Below are positions 1-29,935 of a DNA stretch of 64,000 bases, one piece after another (position 1 is the stretch's first letter; every line of letters begins with the position of its first letter). The translations under genes and the position numbers were made by a program. The stretch is taken from contig NC_133907.1 of the NCBI RefSeq assembly GCF_964199755.1, positions 811,001 through 875,000 of the forward strand. The letters are read 5' to 3'. The notes under the pieces are model-generated. The model had not been told where the DNA came from and did no database searches. It worked only from the letters and a program-made list of their open reading frames with translations. The DNA comes from Larus michahellis. Lineage: Eukaryota > Chordata > Aves > Charadriiformes > Laridae.

Positions 1-1445
1 AAGAAGTTTCTTTGTTACCTGCAGTGTAGAACTGAGTCTGTTCATGTAAGTTTCTAAACCCTACCAAGAAAAATCTTCTGATCTCTTCAAAGGTCAGGAG
101 TACTAATACCATCCTTAACAAAAGAATTCTTATTGAGGGTGAAGAGCACATTTTCCTGGTAATGATCTCAAAGCAGATAGACAGCACCTGTATATTCAAG
201 ATCGTGGCTTTCGGTCTCTGCCAAACTGAGCTTTAAAAAAAACAAATCAACAAATCAAGAAACCCCAAACACCCTGTACGTTATGTTCTTATTCCCACAT
301 AGTTGTCATATTTTAAGCTTTCTTGAGGTTGAAGTTCTTCAACCTGCATCCAAAAGTATTATTTGAAAAATAAGATTCTGATAGATTTATCACAGGCTTT
401 TTGTGACTTGTAAATACTTTTAATAAGTTACGTGATTTTTTCCTAAAACCTTTTAATATTTCAACCCTACAAATTGGATTCTATTCCCAAAATTCGTCTC
501 AAAAAAGCATATCGTGCCCTTCTTCAGCTGCAACTGTGCTGCTGTGCATCAGTGTGCATCACTCTGTGATAATATAACCTCCTGATTTGTTGTACCTGAG
601 CTATTCAAATTACAACTATTAATTGTGATAAAGGGTTTCTTTTACTCCTTCCCCGTCTCCAGCCCTCCTGTGGATCTGTGGAAAGCTGTGTATAAGCTGG
701 CTGGCACATTGTCTTATTTACCCTCTGCCAGTCTCTGGAATTTTCTGGAGAATTATTCCACCCGTTTTCCTGCAAGTTTCTTTGCCTCAGACCATACAGC
801 TGAAACAGCAAGCGTGTATCATTGGGATACAGGGTAGTGTGGATTGGTCACAGCCTTGGCTATTTTTGTTTAGCACCTTTTAATTTCCATTAAATATTTT
901 AACAATTTTAGTTGCATGTCAGTTTGCAAGAGTGTTTTTGTCAGCTGCCTAGTAGGTGAGCGCCTGGCTAAATACAACATTGTTTGCGAACAATCATGGG
1001 GTACTATTTTTATTTCTTGGGGATATAATAAACATTTTTATTTGGAGATTTTCCCAAATGAGTTTGCCAAACCTGCCTGGACCAATATAAACCATGCTAC
1101 ACCATTGAGTAGGAATCCCTCGGCTGTGCATCATTGTCTAATACGAAATGTGCCAACATGAGAATTACTTGAATTCTCCTGCAATACCATATTTTCTCCT
1201 TGAAAATCTGCCAAGAACTTATTCTGGGTAATGTTCATCTTTCAGATCCTGTAGAAGTGGGAGAATGTAGCTCATTAGCACACAGGGACAAAGGAGGAGA
1301 AGTGGAGCTTGATCATACCTGCATCATGCGCAAAGTTTTGAGGTTAATTTTTATGGGAAGGCATACATGCACTTTTTCCTAATGCTCAAGGATTTGAATC
1401 TAATTTGAGTAAAATTAATTTGCTGTCTTTTCTTGTCTTCGGTAG
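1..1445 (+). other. STX16: STX16 intron sequence upstream of the first exon in the window
   Basis: AT-rich sequence that ends in the acceptor at 1444-1445. I searched for the missing N-terminal STX16 residues in all + frames and saw none. The short open frames here have no recognisable content. Confidence 0.7.
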
Positions 1446-4400
1446 CTTGCTGATGATCGTATGGCACTGGTATCGGGAATAAGTTTAGATCCCGAAGCAG
1501 CAATTGGAGTAACAAAACGCTTACCTCCCAAATGGGTCGATGGAGCAGACGAAGTAAGTTGTGTGGCAGATCCAACACAGAGTTTGATTTCTCTTGTAGG
1601 AATTTAGTAGTGTTGTCAGTTACGTTCTGGGTGCTGTAAGTTTTATGATGGAACTAGTATTAGAAGAAAAATTAAAATATGTGTGTTTTCTAAACTGGCA
1701 CTCTTGTTTAGAGGAAAATATCAGGCTTGAGGTTACTTAGTATCTTGAAGGATACATTGCAAGTGAAATGAAGGGAGATTATCTATGGCCAGAAGTTCTA
1801 GAAGACTGGGTTGGTATCATCAGTGGGAGCCCAGTATTAACACTACACTGGGAGCATTGGGATAGACATGCTGTGGCTGAACGATTAGACTTGAGGCTGC
1901 AGGAAAGTCCTAAAGCTCGTAGCAAAGCAAAGTTGTTCTCAGTTTGAAACTTAGAGGGAAGGGTACAAAAAAAATCCACTAGACTTTTTGTTTGAACACT
2001 TCGAGGGGTCCAATTGAATAGACCCCAAAATGTTAGAGATGAGCAGTTTACTGTGAGAAAACAGAAAGTGTTAGTGTCTTCTAGTAGGAGAACTTCTCCT
2101 GCCTATGCAGTACTGATGCCTTGCAAGTTGTGGAAGTATTTGGACAAATGCGAGGAAATGATTCTGCAGGCACCCAATTAAAAACCTTTTCCAGTACTTG
2201 ACGTGTGAAGGTATTCGTGACTTTCAGAAAATCCTTTTAAAATGTACTCTCAGAACACATCAGCTCATCGGTTCGTGCGTACAGAACCTGTTGTGCAGAA
2301 AAGTGATCAGTCTTCTTTTTACTATAATAATAATCATCCTTACAGAATTATTTTTCATGGCTTGTTTGAAAGCATGTCATTTAACTTCTACTGTTAAGCT
2401 CAGGCTCTCCGTTGTTTGACAGAGTTCAAGGTGTGACCTGAATTTTTATTTATATGTTTGGAAGTTGGCGAAACCTTCTTACTGTGATATTAATTACATA
2501 ATGATAAAAATATTATTCCAACTTAATGAAGCATATTTAAAAACAGCAGTCTTGCCTAAGATTAACACGACTAGGTTTAAAAAGTAGCAAACTCCAAGCA
2601 TGTGAGAGTACTCAGTTACTTCTTAGTCAGCTTTTTATGTGGGTTTTTTTTAATGATCTGTGTCTGCTTTTTATGTTACATATATTTCTTTCAATGATTT
2701 TTGTCTAGCATTTGTCAGACCCTTTTCCTCTCAAACACTAGTCACTTCCTTTTCTTCACTGTTGAGTTTTCTCTTTTAGATCCAGTATGATATTGCCAGG
2801 GTTAAGCAGAAGATGAAAGAATTAGCCAGTCTTCATGATAAACATCTGAACAGACCAACACTGGATGACAGCAGTGAGGAGGAGCGGGCAATAGAAATAA
2901 CAACCCAAGAGATCACTCAGGTACAGACTGCTTTCAGTTCCAAACCTACAGTTGGACGTATCTGTAATGCGTCATGGTGAGGTGGTGGTTTCCGTTGAGT
3001 AAAGCATTTCTGTTCTGATTAGTACTAGCGTGAGGCAGAATCCCGGGCCCTAGGGGTGGTGCTGCACTCACTGTCTTGGGGAGCTTCTCACCGAGTCACC
3101 TAACCTCCCTCTTCCTTTACTTAACCTGTTTGCTTTTCTACTCGGATAGGATTGAGAGACTTAAGCAAATCACACTTACAGGGATCTCGGAGAAATACAG
3201 ACATATATATTCTAAGGCTTACGGTCCAAGCAGTTGTAGTAAAGGAGATGTCTTTGGTCAGTAGTTGTGTTACTCTGCTACCTTGTTAGCTTTAAGTTTT
3301 TTGTTCATTTGTGTTCTGTGTTTCCATACCTTTTTAAACATTGCACTGGGCAATAAGAAATTAATTTTAAAAATCTAGAAATCAAAATATTAGTCTTCCA
3401 TTTGGAGCTTTTGCAATGTGATATTTAAAGTGTGTGTGTTGCTTTATGTCTTTTACTAATGGAATTGTTTTCTCAGTTGTTTCACAGATGTCAGAGAGCA
3501 GTCCAGGTCTTGCAGAGCAGGTCCCGTAGTTGTACAGAACAAGAAGCACGTGTTCTCAGGAACGTAGTGTCTTCCTTAGCACAGTCCCTTCAGGACCTAT
3601 CCACCAACTTTAGGCATGCACAGTCTGACTATCTCAAACGTAAGCATAAGAGATACAGTAATACAGGGGCACCTTCTCTGGAAAGCACTCATTAAGGTGT
3701 GCTTATTTTCTTGGTTGGGAGAACTGACGCACAGAAAGGTTATGGTTTCACGGTGAAATTTATCAGTGAAACCATCCACACTTCTAAGGCGTCATCGCTT
3801 CTCAAGTTGTGGTCAGAAAAGCTACTTCTCTTACACTGGTGAAGCAGCCATTGGTCTTCAGAAGCGATACCTGCTGGTGACTGGTAGTCTGATAGATTAA
3901 ACTTCAAAAGGTAGTCTGTGCTAAATTAAAATTTTGCATGCATAAACGGAGCGGAAGGGGAATATCCTCTGTTTGAAACTCTAAAATTGTGTGCAGTTCT
4001 ATTTTCAGCTAAGTAAGATTATTTTAATCTTGGAAGAAACCTACAAAAATTTGATCTTCAAATTGAATACTGATATAATATTTCTTCCTCCCGTAGTATA
4101 AATGGCACAGGTAGAACTTAGGATCACAATTCAGATGAGGGATGTTCCTAAGAGCATTTGTTAGAAAATAGCCTAGAGTGATTACATTTTAAGCTCTTAA
4201 CTTACCTAATTTTTTTAACTTCATGGAACATAATGACTTAAAATCACTGATTTAATTGGAATCTTGCAGGTCTGGTTGAATTTGTTATGCTTTGTTAAAT
4301 AGTAAGCCTATGTGACAGTTAAAATTTAGATACTGCTATTTATGTCACTTGTTAGCCAGATTTTCTTTCTTGTGCTTTTCTATGTGGTGCTTCAGAGCTT

Positions 4401-7400
4401 ACTCTTACTCTGATTTTAGTGTGCGTAAATATTATGCTCAAACATCGTTTGTCTTTTACAGGCATGAAGAATAGAGAAGAAAGATCCAAACACTTCTTCG
4501 ACACCTCAGTCCCACTGATGGATGATGGGGAGGATGATACGCTTTACGATAGGGTCAGTTAAGACATTATTACACAAATTCAATATGAAGAAACTGTTCG
4601 ATGTACTTTTAGTTTTAGTATGAAAATATCAAAATGGTATGCCATGAGCACCAAGCTGCGTGGAAATTCTACTGCTGCAGATTTCTGTGTTGCGTTTTCC
4701 TAATTAGTATTGCTGTTGCGATGTTAAGATGATTGTGCCATCATCCCCAGCGCTGCAGTGCGAGGGAGCTCGGTTTCACTACTGAATTCTCCCTACGTGA
4801 CTGAGAAGGGACTAGAAGGTCTGTAAATGCAGTGCTGTCCTTTGTCGCACCACTTTTCTGGGCAGATGCAAGAGTAATTGTTAGAAAATGGTGTGATTCT
4901 GAGTTTGGGTGGAAGGTGGCACTCTTTAAAGTTGACTCTAAAGCGTAACTGAAGAATTTCAGTATAACGGGTGTTTGCAAATGATGGTGTAATGCTTAGT
5001 TTCTGCACAGTTAATTGGTATGTTGTACAGCAGGACCAGACACGCTGCTTTGGTTTACTTTGTCGTGGAGTTTGGGGATACTGCATTTCTGAGCAATGGT
5101 GCGATCCGCTCTATTGCGTCCTATCTAATAGTGCTGCAGAATACTCTTAATGGTAATGTTTAACGTTTAACTGAAAACTTACGGAAAAGGTTAAGGCAGC
5201 TTTTCAACTAATCTTGTGTATAAGAGGTTTTTCACTTATCTCTATCTAAGAGTGATGGGGGGAAAGATAGTGTGAGTGGCCTTGGGAGACAAAACCAGTA
5301 AGGTCTCCATAGTTTAAAACAAAATCAGAATTGCTGCTGTGCCTTTACACATTTTAATGGCCATTGACGTTACGGGACTTTCTGTGGTGCTCATCAATAA
5401 GTAGATATTCCACAACTACAAGACACATGTATTGCTTTTGTACATCAATAAAAACATTCTTTAGGACACATCCTATTTTTAAAAGCTGTTTATATGTTCA
5501 GGCAGGATATAAGATTTAAATTTTTTCTGCTAAAACTATAAATAGCTGTCCAAGTTATTTTAGTGGCCCTGAAACTCTCTTTTTAAAATACAGTAAGATT
5601 TTTTTTCCTTAGATAGTTGTCTACTATGGAAATTGCAAAAGGCCTGTTGTGTTATGATATCTTATAATTATTTCTAGTGTTTTCACACTGTTAGTGTTAG
5701 TTCAACATCTAAATCTTTTGTTTCAACAGGGTTTTACAGATGACCAGCTAGCATTGGTGGAGCAAAACACATTAATGGTGGAAGAGCGGGAACGAGAAAT
5801 CCGTCAGATTGTACAGTCCATCTCCGATCTCAATGAAATATTTAGGGACCTGGGAGCAATGATAGTAGAACAGGTACATTGACATCACCATGTTAGTAAG
5901 AAGTAGGAGATTCCATGTAGTGTTAAGGCTTCCAGAAGACTTTTCCTGTTGTAACATCCCGTTTTCATGTGCTTCTTGCTTTTCCAAACATAGCTCTTCA
6001 GGCTAAGGTTTCCTTGCTTTAAATCTGCCAGAAGAGGAGTTAATGGAGGAAAAAAAAAAAATCAGCTGCTTATGGGTGTTAGTCTAAAAAAAACGTATAA
6101 TCCCAGAGTTCTGTTGGTTGTTTCTCCCAGAGATTCAGTTTAGGTTAAATGTGTCGGCCAAAGGCACCTGAGCTGGAAGTGAGGTGATTATTGAGGGATG
6201 TGATGTGAGATGGTGACAGAGCTGCCAGCTCGGCATTGAGCAAGGAGGTCCTTTACTGAAGTCCCAGCTACTTCTTCTGTAAAAGTTCATAGTTTATGTA
6301 GTTTATTAGCTGTTTGCTGCGAGCGTTGTTAATTACTCTGCTGCTCATAATAATAATTGCATTATGAAGTTCATTTAGGTTCAATTTGGTGCTCATTCTC
6401 TCCATTTTATTTAGGGAACAGTTCTAGATAGAATTGACTACAATGTTGAGCAGTCATGTATGAAAACCGAAGAGGGTCTAAAACAACTACATAAGGTAAG
6501 CTGATGGAATAGTTAAGCTGCTTTGCATATCTAATAAGCTTTTATAATTTAATAGCCATTAAATTATTCAGTCATTTTTCAGTTGGACGTTGTCCCTTTT
6601 AGAAATGGTTGCAGTACAGTGTAAAAAGTCCAACCGTACTGCAGTAGGAACTTCCCAGGTAACTTCTGTTAATGCCGTGCTTGATGCCTGGTCTTAATTT
6701 CTTAAATCACTTTCTGGGCATTCAAGTAATGTGCTTTGATCTCATAGCGCTGACCTGCTGGGACCTTTCTGCAATTCCTTGTCTGTTTTGGGAGCCCAAC
6801 GCCCGTGGAACAGGACCGGTTATTGGGTACCTCACTATAGATTTCAGTCAGATACATCCTGGCTTGAAACATCACCTCAGTAGTGTGAGCAGCAAGAATA
6901 ACCTCTCGTGTTTTCTCTTCCCATCTGACACTTGCTGGAAGTTAGGTCCAACGCAGTGCTTTCAGTGTGAAGCTTTTACTGTGAACATCTGAAAAGTTTG
7001 AATTGGCAGCAGAACACAGAGTTTTGCGGTTGTTCTGTTGGCTCTTTTGTTTTGTTTTGATTTGATTTTAAGCTAAGTTCTGACTTGTCAGCTCAGTTCA
7101 GTCCTCCCATTTCTGGAAATAAAGTAGAATGAGAGATTTATGCAAAAGCCTCTGTTTAAGTAAAACATTCTGGTTTGGAAACATGGATGCATTACTGCTA
7201 CATGCTCAACTTCATATTATGGTAGACTTCTAATATGGACAGCAAAAAAGTGCCATTTGAGGAAAAGCAAAATAAAATGGCTATAGGTTTATTCTTGTTA
7301 TACATAAAAATAAATTGGGGATCACTGAAATAAGGCATTGACCGTTGGTGAACAAGGCTTAAAGGGACTGCAAGCAACTTGCACAAACTGAACTGGAAAT

Positions 7401-8853
7401 AACTGAATCTGTTGGAACGAATGCTGTTTCTAGCCTAGTGGTAGTTAATGAGTTGTCAGCAACCCCCTATTGGGATTGCTGGCTGGAGGATGGATTCCTG
7501 ATGCAATACATACCGGCTTTCCGTACGGCATGGGAATTCCGTCACCTATCGGGGAAGACATACACACAGGTCTGAACAGTAGTGTCAAAGACAGCTACCT
7601 GCTGTTTCTAATAGTGTCGTTAACTTAATTCTGATTTGATACCTATAATGTCAGTCTCCTTTTCTGTTTTAATTGGCATAATTATTACAAACTACTGAGA
7701 CAGCACTTTCACAGAAATTGCATTAATTCGCTGCAGAAGTCTGCTGATACGAATCGCTAGTTTCCAATTCCTGCTTCAGGTGAAAATTGGAAGCAGTTAT
7801 GATACTTTGTCAGGCTTTGATACCTCAAGCCTAATTAAGTAAATAATTACAGTGGTTGCATGTTACATAGTTTCAGGTCAAAAACTCCTCTTTAGCAGAT
7901 CTGATAATAAATAATTACTTTCCAGGACTATAAAGGAGAAGAATTAATCTCTTTTCCCCTTTAAATTTTGAAGGTTTATTAATTTAAAAAGAATTAAATA
8001 CAAGTTTTGTTTTGTTTAGCTTCTATTAGCAGACATTCATTTGGCTTTTGGAGCGTTTTCTCCACGTTGCCTCCTTTTAATTCCCCTGGGAAAAAAAGGA
8101 AAGGGATGAGAAAATGTGGTTACAAGAAAGGAGTGAGTCAGAAAACTGAGAACCAAATCAAAAAGAAAGCTTTCAGTTCTAATTGAAATTAAATGAAAAT
8201 GCACAGCTGACTCAGGTACAACAAAAATGCCTATTAAAAAATGAAGTTTTGTTGTGAATTCTAATGTCCTTCAAACATAATACAGGAATCTTATATCAGC
8301 AAAACGAGTTAAAATATCTCACCAACTTTTCCTGTTCAGACTTTCACATACACGGTCGCCTGATCTTGCTTCCATGGTCTTCCCAGCCAAGCATTCCTCC
8401 AGAGCGAGTGTCGCTCCTCGTGTGTCCTGGGGGGCACGTGGCCTCTCAGGGGCTGCTGGACACACCTGCGGGAAGGCATCGCCCACAGGAGGACGCGTTC
8501 CTCTTTATGAGGGGCTCTGCTGTTCACTGCAGATAAACGTGACTTCAGTGGACGCTTGCCTTCACTGGGGTCTGTGCTGCAGACCAGAGTTGTTTTGGGG
8601 GAGCTGCTTGCAATATACATTGTGTGAAATGTCAAGTATCTCCGAATTGTTCCTTGGTAAGGTGTACCTCACTTGAACCAACCACGCGTCTGTAATTTGT
8701 AGCTCTGCAGAAATCTAAGCATGAACTCTTTCTTTTCTGTTTCTATAGGCAGAGCAATATCAAAAGAAGAACCGGAAGATGCTTGTAATTTTAATTTTGT
8801 TTGTTATAGTAATTGTCCTTATTGTTGTTCTTATTGGTGTAAAGTCACACTAG
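1446..8853 (+). CDS. STX16: Syntaxin-16, 3' part of the gene (7 coding exons)
   Basis: Syntaxin-16 is a tail-anchored Qa-SNARE of the trans-Golgi network that acts in endosome-to-Golgi fusion. Coding exons are 1446-1553, 2780-2920, 3477-3639, 4462-4553, 5730-5873, 6415-6495 and 8749-8853. All have AG acceptors and GT donors and they join in frame. They give 277 residues starting at [11 protein letters not shown]; the human protein, as I recall it, has 325, so about 48 N-terminal residues lie upstream of the window. The Habc region covers the first four exons. The SNARE helix is in 5730-6495, and its central glutamine is the last codon of exon 5730-5873 (IVEQ, followed by [10 protein letters not shown]). 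The last exon codes a hydrophobic C-terminal anchor of about 23 residues ending VGVKSH-like (human KSR). No lesions are seen. Introns hold no other gene that I can recognise. Confidence 0.97.
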
Positions 8854-10755
8854 GTTTCACCTGATTTTCTCATGTTTGGAGTTGATGTGAACTTTCTTCC
8901 CCAGTGCGAATGGACAGACCTGCACTCCCGAAAGCTGCCTTTGAATGTACAAGCCCTTGTGGTGCCAAGTCTGTGCGATGTTTCTGTAGAGTTCTTCAGA
9001 GCACGAGTCTGGTGATCTGTCAGGTGTTTGTGAGGATTACATGGAAAATGTCAGGAAACTTGATGCTCCCACACGAATAATTTGGCGCTCTGTGCCGAGG
9101 TATTTGGAAACACAGTACTTAAAAATAATTACAAAATTGAAGTTTAATGGTGAGTACAGTAATTAGGGTGTTACTGTGAACAAAAATGTGCTGTCGTCTG
9201 TATTCTCATGTCACAGTTGTGACAGGCTTCAAATTTAAACCATGTTACTGAGTCACGGGAGTAGGTAACAAAAATTGATCTAGATGTAAAACATGTTGAG
9301 GCACAAAAATGTTTGACTTTCTCCTTTCTTCCAGCCTCAGAAACTCCAAAGAACTGGGTAGACAGATAAAAAGGAAAGCTTTTAGCAACCAGACTGTAAT
9401 CCAACCCCTGTGATCTTAATTTAGATACTGCACCGTTACTAAGAATCAGAGTAGTACTTGATTTTGTAAATAGCAAGATTTAATCACCGGCATAATTTAA
9501 CACATTTAGTTAATTAAAAAATTTTCTGAGATTGAGTAATCACGGGAATGTTTTCCCTCATCAGAATGTTGATATATATTTTTTCGTGTACATTTTTTTT
9601 AGTTTAAAGTACAAACATTACATTAAAGCAGTGGTGAAGTTAAACCTAAAAAATGGAGGTTCTCCTTCCGTGTTTCTACTCCCCCTGACCTGCTGTGGTG
9701 GGTCTCAGATGTTTCAAACTTTAGTTCTTGTGTAAGGTGTTTCTTTTACAGTGCATCTGTCCATGCGTGTTACGGTTTTTGTATAAGAACTGACTTCACT
9801 ACAGTACATACTACATCCATTTTCCCTGACAGAAGATTATTTATTTTAAATGCCTGCCTGGAAAAGGACGTGTTTATGGTGTCTTACTGACCAGGAGAGA
9901 TGTCATGCAAGTGACATGTTACTAGGCCTTCAGTAGAGAATTTGGGTTATTTTCACTATTTTTTTCAGTGGAAAACTTTGCTGTAGGCCATAGAGAGAAA
10001 TTAGGGAAACATCTAAGTGATAGAATACTCATGATTTAATTCAGGCCTGAAGTGGTGTGCAATTGTAGAGGCCTTGCCTTAGTATTTTTAATATGGCTTT
10101 TCTGTATGGATTTTTTTTCCCCAAAGGGATTGTAACTTATTTCCTTCATTTTCTGGCTGATACAGCGCTCCCCATAAACTTGCAGAGATGCTCTGCTCAA
10201 AGCCCCATAGTGTTTGTAACACCGTGGTATTAATGTTGCGTGTGCGCCTGCCCGGAGTTTATCTTCGCCGCGTCCTAAGGAGGACGTAAGATGTGGCTTT
10301 AAACTGCCTCGGTGCAGGAACGGACCTGAGGCAGGGACTGCAACGGTGGGAAAGCCCCAGCTTTTTGTGGGGCTTCTTGGGAAAAGCTTTGTACCGCTCT
10401 TGTTACCTCTAGGCAAAGGGGATCCTTAACTTCCAAAACTGCCTCTTTAAACCCTCGATTGAATTCGCAAAGTAAATTGGTAGCAGAATGAATGACGCTT
10501 GTAGTTGGGTGTGCAGCTCCCCTGTTCTGGTAACGGATCTTCTCAATGATCGTGAGTAAAACTACTGTCTCCCTCGTGTGCTGTCTGCAGCGGTGGGTGT
10601 GAAGCAGCATATTGCTATAATTTAAAATACTGTATTTGCAACTTTCTCTCTAACATGAGATGGTGTTATTTATTTCTGTCTTGACTGGTGCTTTTGACAT
10701 TTTATCATGGCTAATAAATTCAAAGAAGTAATAAAACATGTCCAGCCTAATTGGT
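8854..10755 (+). other. STX16: STX16 3' untranslated region
   Basis: The stop codon is at 8851-8853. AT-rich sequence without a convincing frame follows. Two AATAAA hexamers, at 10713-10718 and 10730-10735, are the best poly(A) signals before the GC content rises. The exact cleavage site is inferred. Confidence 0.55.
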
Positions 10756-13150
10756 CAATTACTCATTTATTTATTTTTTTAAAAGAAACTGAAACATACT
10801 TGTGTGATGTTAATGTGCCTCTGTATACTCTTCGTAATTAGATGAAAGCAGCGGTGACATGAGATATCTTTGGAAAAAAAATAATGGTAATGTTGTGTAG
10901 CACAGTGTAATTTGCATTGTCAAGAGTGATTTTGCCCCTGGCAGCTGTCACTGCAATGCCCGCGGTACCTTAACTCCACTGAGGTAACTGGCTACATATT
11001 TTCTATCCAGATTCTGTAGGAGGCAATGTACTTTTAATACGCGTTGCACAAGAGGTTAAACTCAGATGTCAGCTGTCCTGTGTAACTTGAGCTGCAATTT
11101 ATTGAAGCTGATTATACCCAGGAAAAAAACCTCAGCAAGACAACTTCTAGGCTTTAAATCATTTCAGATGCCTGGCTTGTTACAATATCAGCAGCTGAAC
11201 CTAACCCTCACGCAGTGCTGTCAAGAGCTCCCTGGCCTGTCCCCGACGGGGTGCCACCCGTGCCGCGAGAGCCCGCTGCTGGGGCTGGCTGGCTCTGGTG
11301 GCGGCTGCCGTCACTCACGGGAGCCAGGGATGCCCGACCTGCCGCCGGCGCTGCCCTCCAGCCCCGCCACGGGCACGGGACGCCGCTCTTCTGCGGGCGG
11401 GGGCCTCTGCGTGGCTGCTGGATTCTTCTCGGCTTGTCCGGAGCCTCTGATTCCTCCCACAGCGCGACGGGAAGCTGCGTTACCCGAGCAGAACAGCAGT
11501 GCCAGAGCATCGCCCGAGCCTGTGCTCCCCACCTGGCGGGAGCGAGCTGTGGAGCTGTTGGCTTGTGCAGAATTTCTCCATGAAAACGTGTGCGAAAATG
11601 AGCTGCTGCTCCTTGTTAACACAAGTTCATCCTAGTCATATGTAAAAACGACAGTATTAAAAGCATCGTGGTAGCAAATTTCTTCCTACTGCAAGCCTTC
11701 TATAGAAACTGAAAAGTAAAATGGAAGAATTACTCTCTTGCTTGGTATATTTTGAATGTGCTAAAAATTTAAATTAATATAATCGATACAATGTTCACCG
11801 AGGCTGCCTGGATTGCAGTGATTTAGGATTTGCTTTTATGAAACACTTAAAACACAAAGGAGTCACATCGCTTTTGCTTAAACCCTTGGAAACGTTGGTT
11901 TTGGTACAGCCTTGCAAAATGTAAGCTTTTGCCTAGGTAAGAGTGAATCGGATTTTGTTGGAAAAAAATGTATATTTACTATCTCCAAAAAAACCCCAAA
12001 CCTGCCTTCCCAGAAAAATTACAGTTCATTAAAACAGGGAATCCATTATGATTTTGCATGTTAATTGTGATGGCTTTATGTAAGGTTTTGTTTGAGTCAC
12101 TTAATTCCATAAATACCCACCACTTGTGGAGGAGCGGCCGTGGGAGGCTGGTCCGTGCTGCAGCTTCCGCTGTGGCTCCCAGGAGCAGGAACGTTTGCAG
12201 CCGCTGGTAGTGGGGAGTTTGTGGGAAGTTTCTGTGCTGTAGAAAAATTGATTTCCTCAGTCTATTGCCTTGACTCGGCCCCTCCTCTGCTGCCCTTCCC
12301 TTCATGTGGGTTGGATGCGGATTTCCTCCTGCTGTTTGCCTTTCCGATGACGTGGGTTTGGGGATGTTCTTGCAGTAGCAGGAGTAGCAGAATCCCTACT
12401 CGATGGCGAGGAGCTTACTGCCCGGTTGAGTCTTTGGAGCATCTCAATCCTGAAACAATTGCTGTGCGATTGTGTGTCACGTCTCCATCGCTGACCACGC
12501 GTATTGGAGTGACAGCGAGCCCCTAAACGGCCTGCGTTCTGCGGCTCAGCAGGGACGCAGAAAACTTGTAGCTGGAGCCTGTCTGTTGGGTTATGCCGAC
12601 CGGCCTGGAGGATGCGACGGGCCTCTGCAACAGATTGAGCTAGATCTTTTATTCAGGCCAATTTTAAATATATCGGGCAATAAAGTTTCCATAATGTCAC
12701 TTCAGAGATCAAATAAGACCTCACTCTAAGGGAGCTTTTTCTGCAATTCAACCTGTTTCTTTTTCTTTTTAGATGTATTTCTATTACAGGCATCAGCATG
12801 CGCTTTTCCAGTGTAAGTGGAAGCGCGTTCCCTTTCCGATGTTTAGATTTTCCTAGCTTTTGATTAACAACCATCGATTCCCTACTGACATAACGTTAGT
12901 AGGTGGCAACTGGCAAATAGAAAAACACGAGGATAAATACTCTATTATATTGAACACAATCATTTAAATTTACAATGAAAGCTGGTGTTGGAAAACGTTG
13001 TTTCCTTTTAGTGGATCCCCATGCTGTACCTTAGAGCCTATTTTGGCTTTTTCCTCTTTCTGGAATGTTTTTAGATGTACATTTTACCTGCTGTTTAACT
13101 CCATGAGGAAAAGAGGAATTCGGCTTTTTCTGCTTTTATCCCTATGTCAC
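10756..13150. other. STX16-NPEPL1 intergenic region with a small GC-rich patch
   Basis: No recognised gene. A GC-rich patch at about 11180-11560 keeps several frames open, including a 189-codon + frame at 11066-11635. Composition explains this, and none of the translations resembles a family I know. A second moderately GC-rich stretch is at 12120-12640. Confidence 0.5.
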
Positions 13151-13578
13151 TTCACACTTTCGAGATGAAGCATTTCCACCCTCGGGCGGTGCTGTGGAGG
13201 GGAAACGCGGCCGCTGGGCTGGGAACAGGCGGCGGCTCCCGCCGGGGCGCCGGCACCTCCCGCAGCGCCGGGTCCGGGTGTTTTCCCCCATTTTCCTCCA
13301 TAGCCCGTGAAACTGCAAAACCGCCGCTCTGACCGCGCGTCCTCCGGTGCCGGGCCCCGCCGGGAGGCTGCTGGCACACGGGGGGACGCGCCGGTCCCGC
13401 CCGGGGCGGTGCGGAGGGGCCGGTGCGGGTCGCGCCGGGGCGGTGAGGAGGGGCCGGGCCGGGACAGGCCCCGCCGCCGCATCCGGGTCCCGGCGCCGCC
13501 CGCCCGCGCTGCCCGCCCCGCGGAGCCGGCGCCGGGCGGAGCCGAGCGGACGGGCCGGGCCGCGCCGCGGGCAGGAAG

Positions 13579-29189
<15,611 letters not shown>

Positions 29190-29935
29190 CGCCCCCAGCC
29201 CTACGTGACGGGGTGCGTGGGTTACCTCACTTTGCACTGGTTCGTTCTCAAGCAATGAAAATGTCACACATTAGAAATTGCCATTTTTTTTTACTATCAT
29301 GATAAGATTTATTACTTGTTTCTGATAAAAACAGCCTGATTTCTTTGTTTTTTTTAAATTATTGGTGCAGACAGTTGCTGAACAATATCAGTGGTGCAGA
29401 GTCCAAGCTCAACAAACTGTATCAGGAAGAGGGCGCATCCTCCTCTGAGCTCCTCACAAACCCTAACTAAGTGCATTGATGCATGAGAAGCTCTCTCAGT
29501 CTGAAGAAGCAACTGCAGCTATTGCTTACAAAGCCTTCTGAATTACCTGTTATATGTGAGGTTTTATCTGACATTTCTGTGGGCCCCACTACATCTCAGA
29601 ACACAGGACGAGGGGAAAAAAAAAACAACAAAGACAAACCTCTGTAGACTTGGCTTATTCAGTGACAATTTAGCTTAGCAGCAAAGGAGATGTAATGAGA
29701 AAAGGCCTATAGTTTTAATAAGGTGCTGTTTCCGCATGTTTAATGATTTTCTGACCAGTAAAATGAGCGAGAGTCATCCAGAACATATCCGTACGTAAAT
29801 CTTTCACATACAAATTGCAGAATGTATTCATGTTAAATGAGGAAAAAAATAGAGGGACTGTGATTGAGTAAAATCGGTTTACAAAGCTGAGTGGCTTCTT
29901 GCCACTTAATAAATTTATTATTATTAAAGCAGCTT
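29190..29935 (+). other. NPEPL1: NPEPL1 3' untranslated region
   Basis: Follows the TAA at 29187-29189 and ends after an AATAAA at 29908-29913. It holds a splice-acceptor-like tract ending at 29370 followed by a 30-codon open frame to a stop near 29470 (see findings). Confidence 0.6.
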
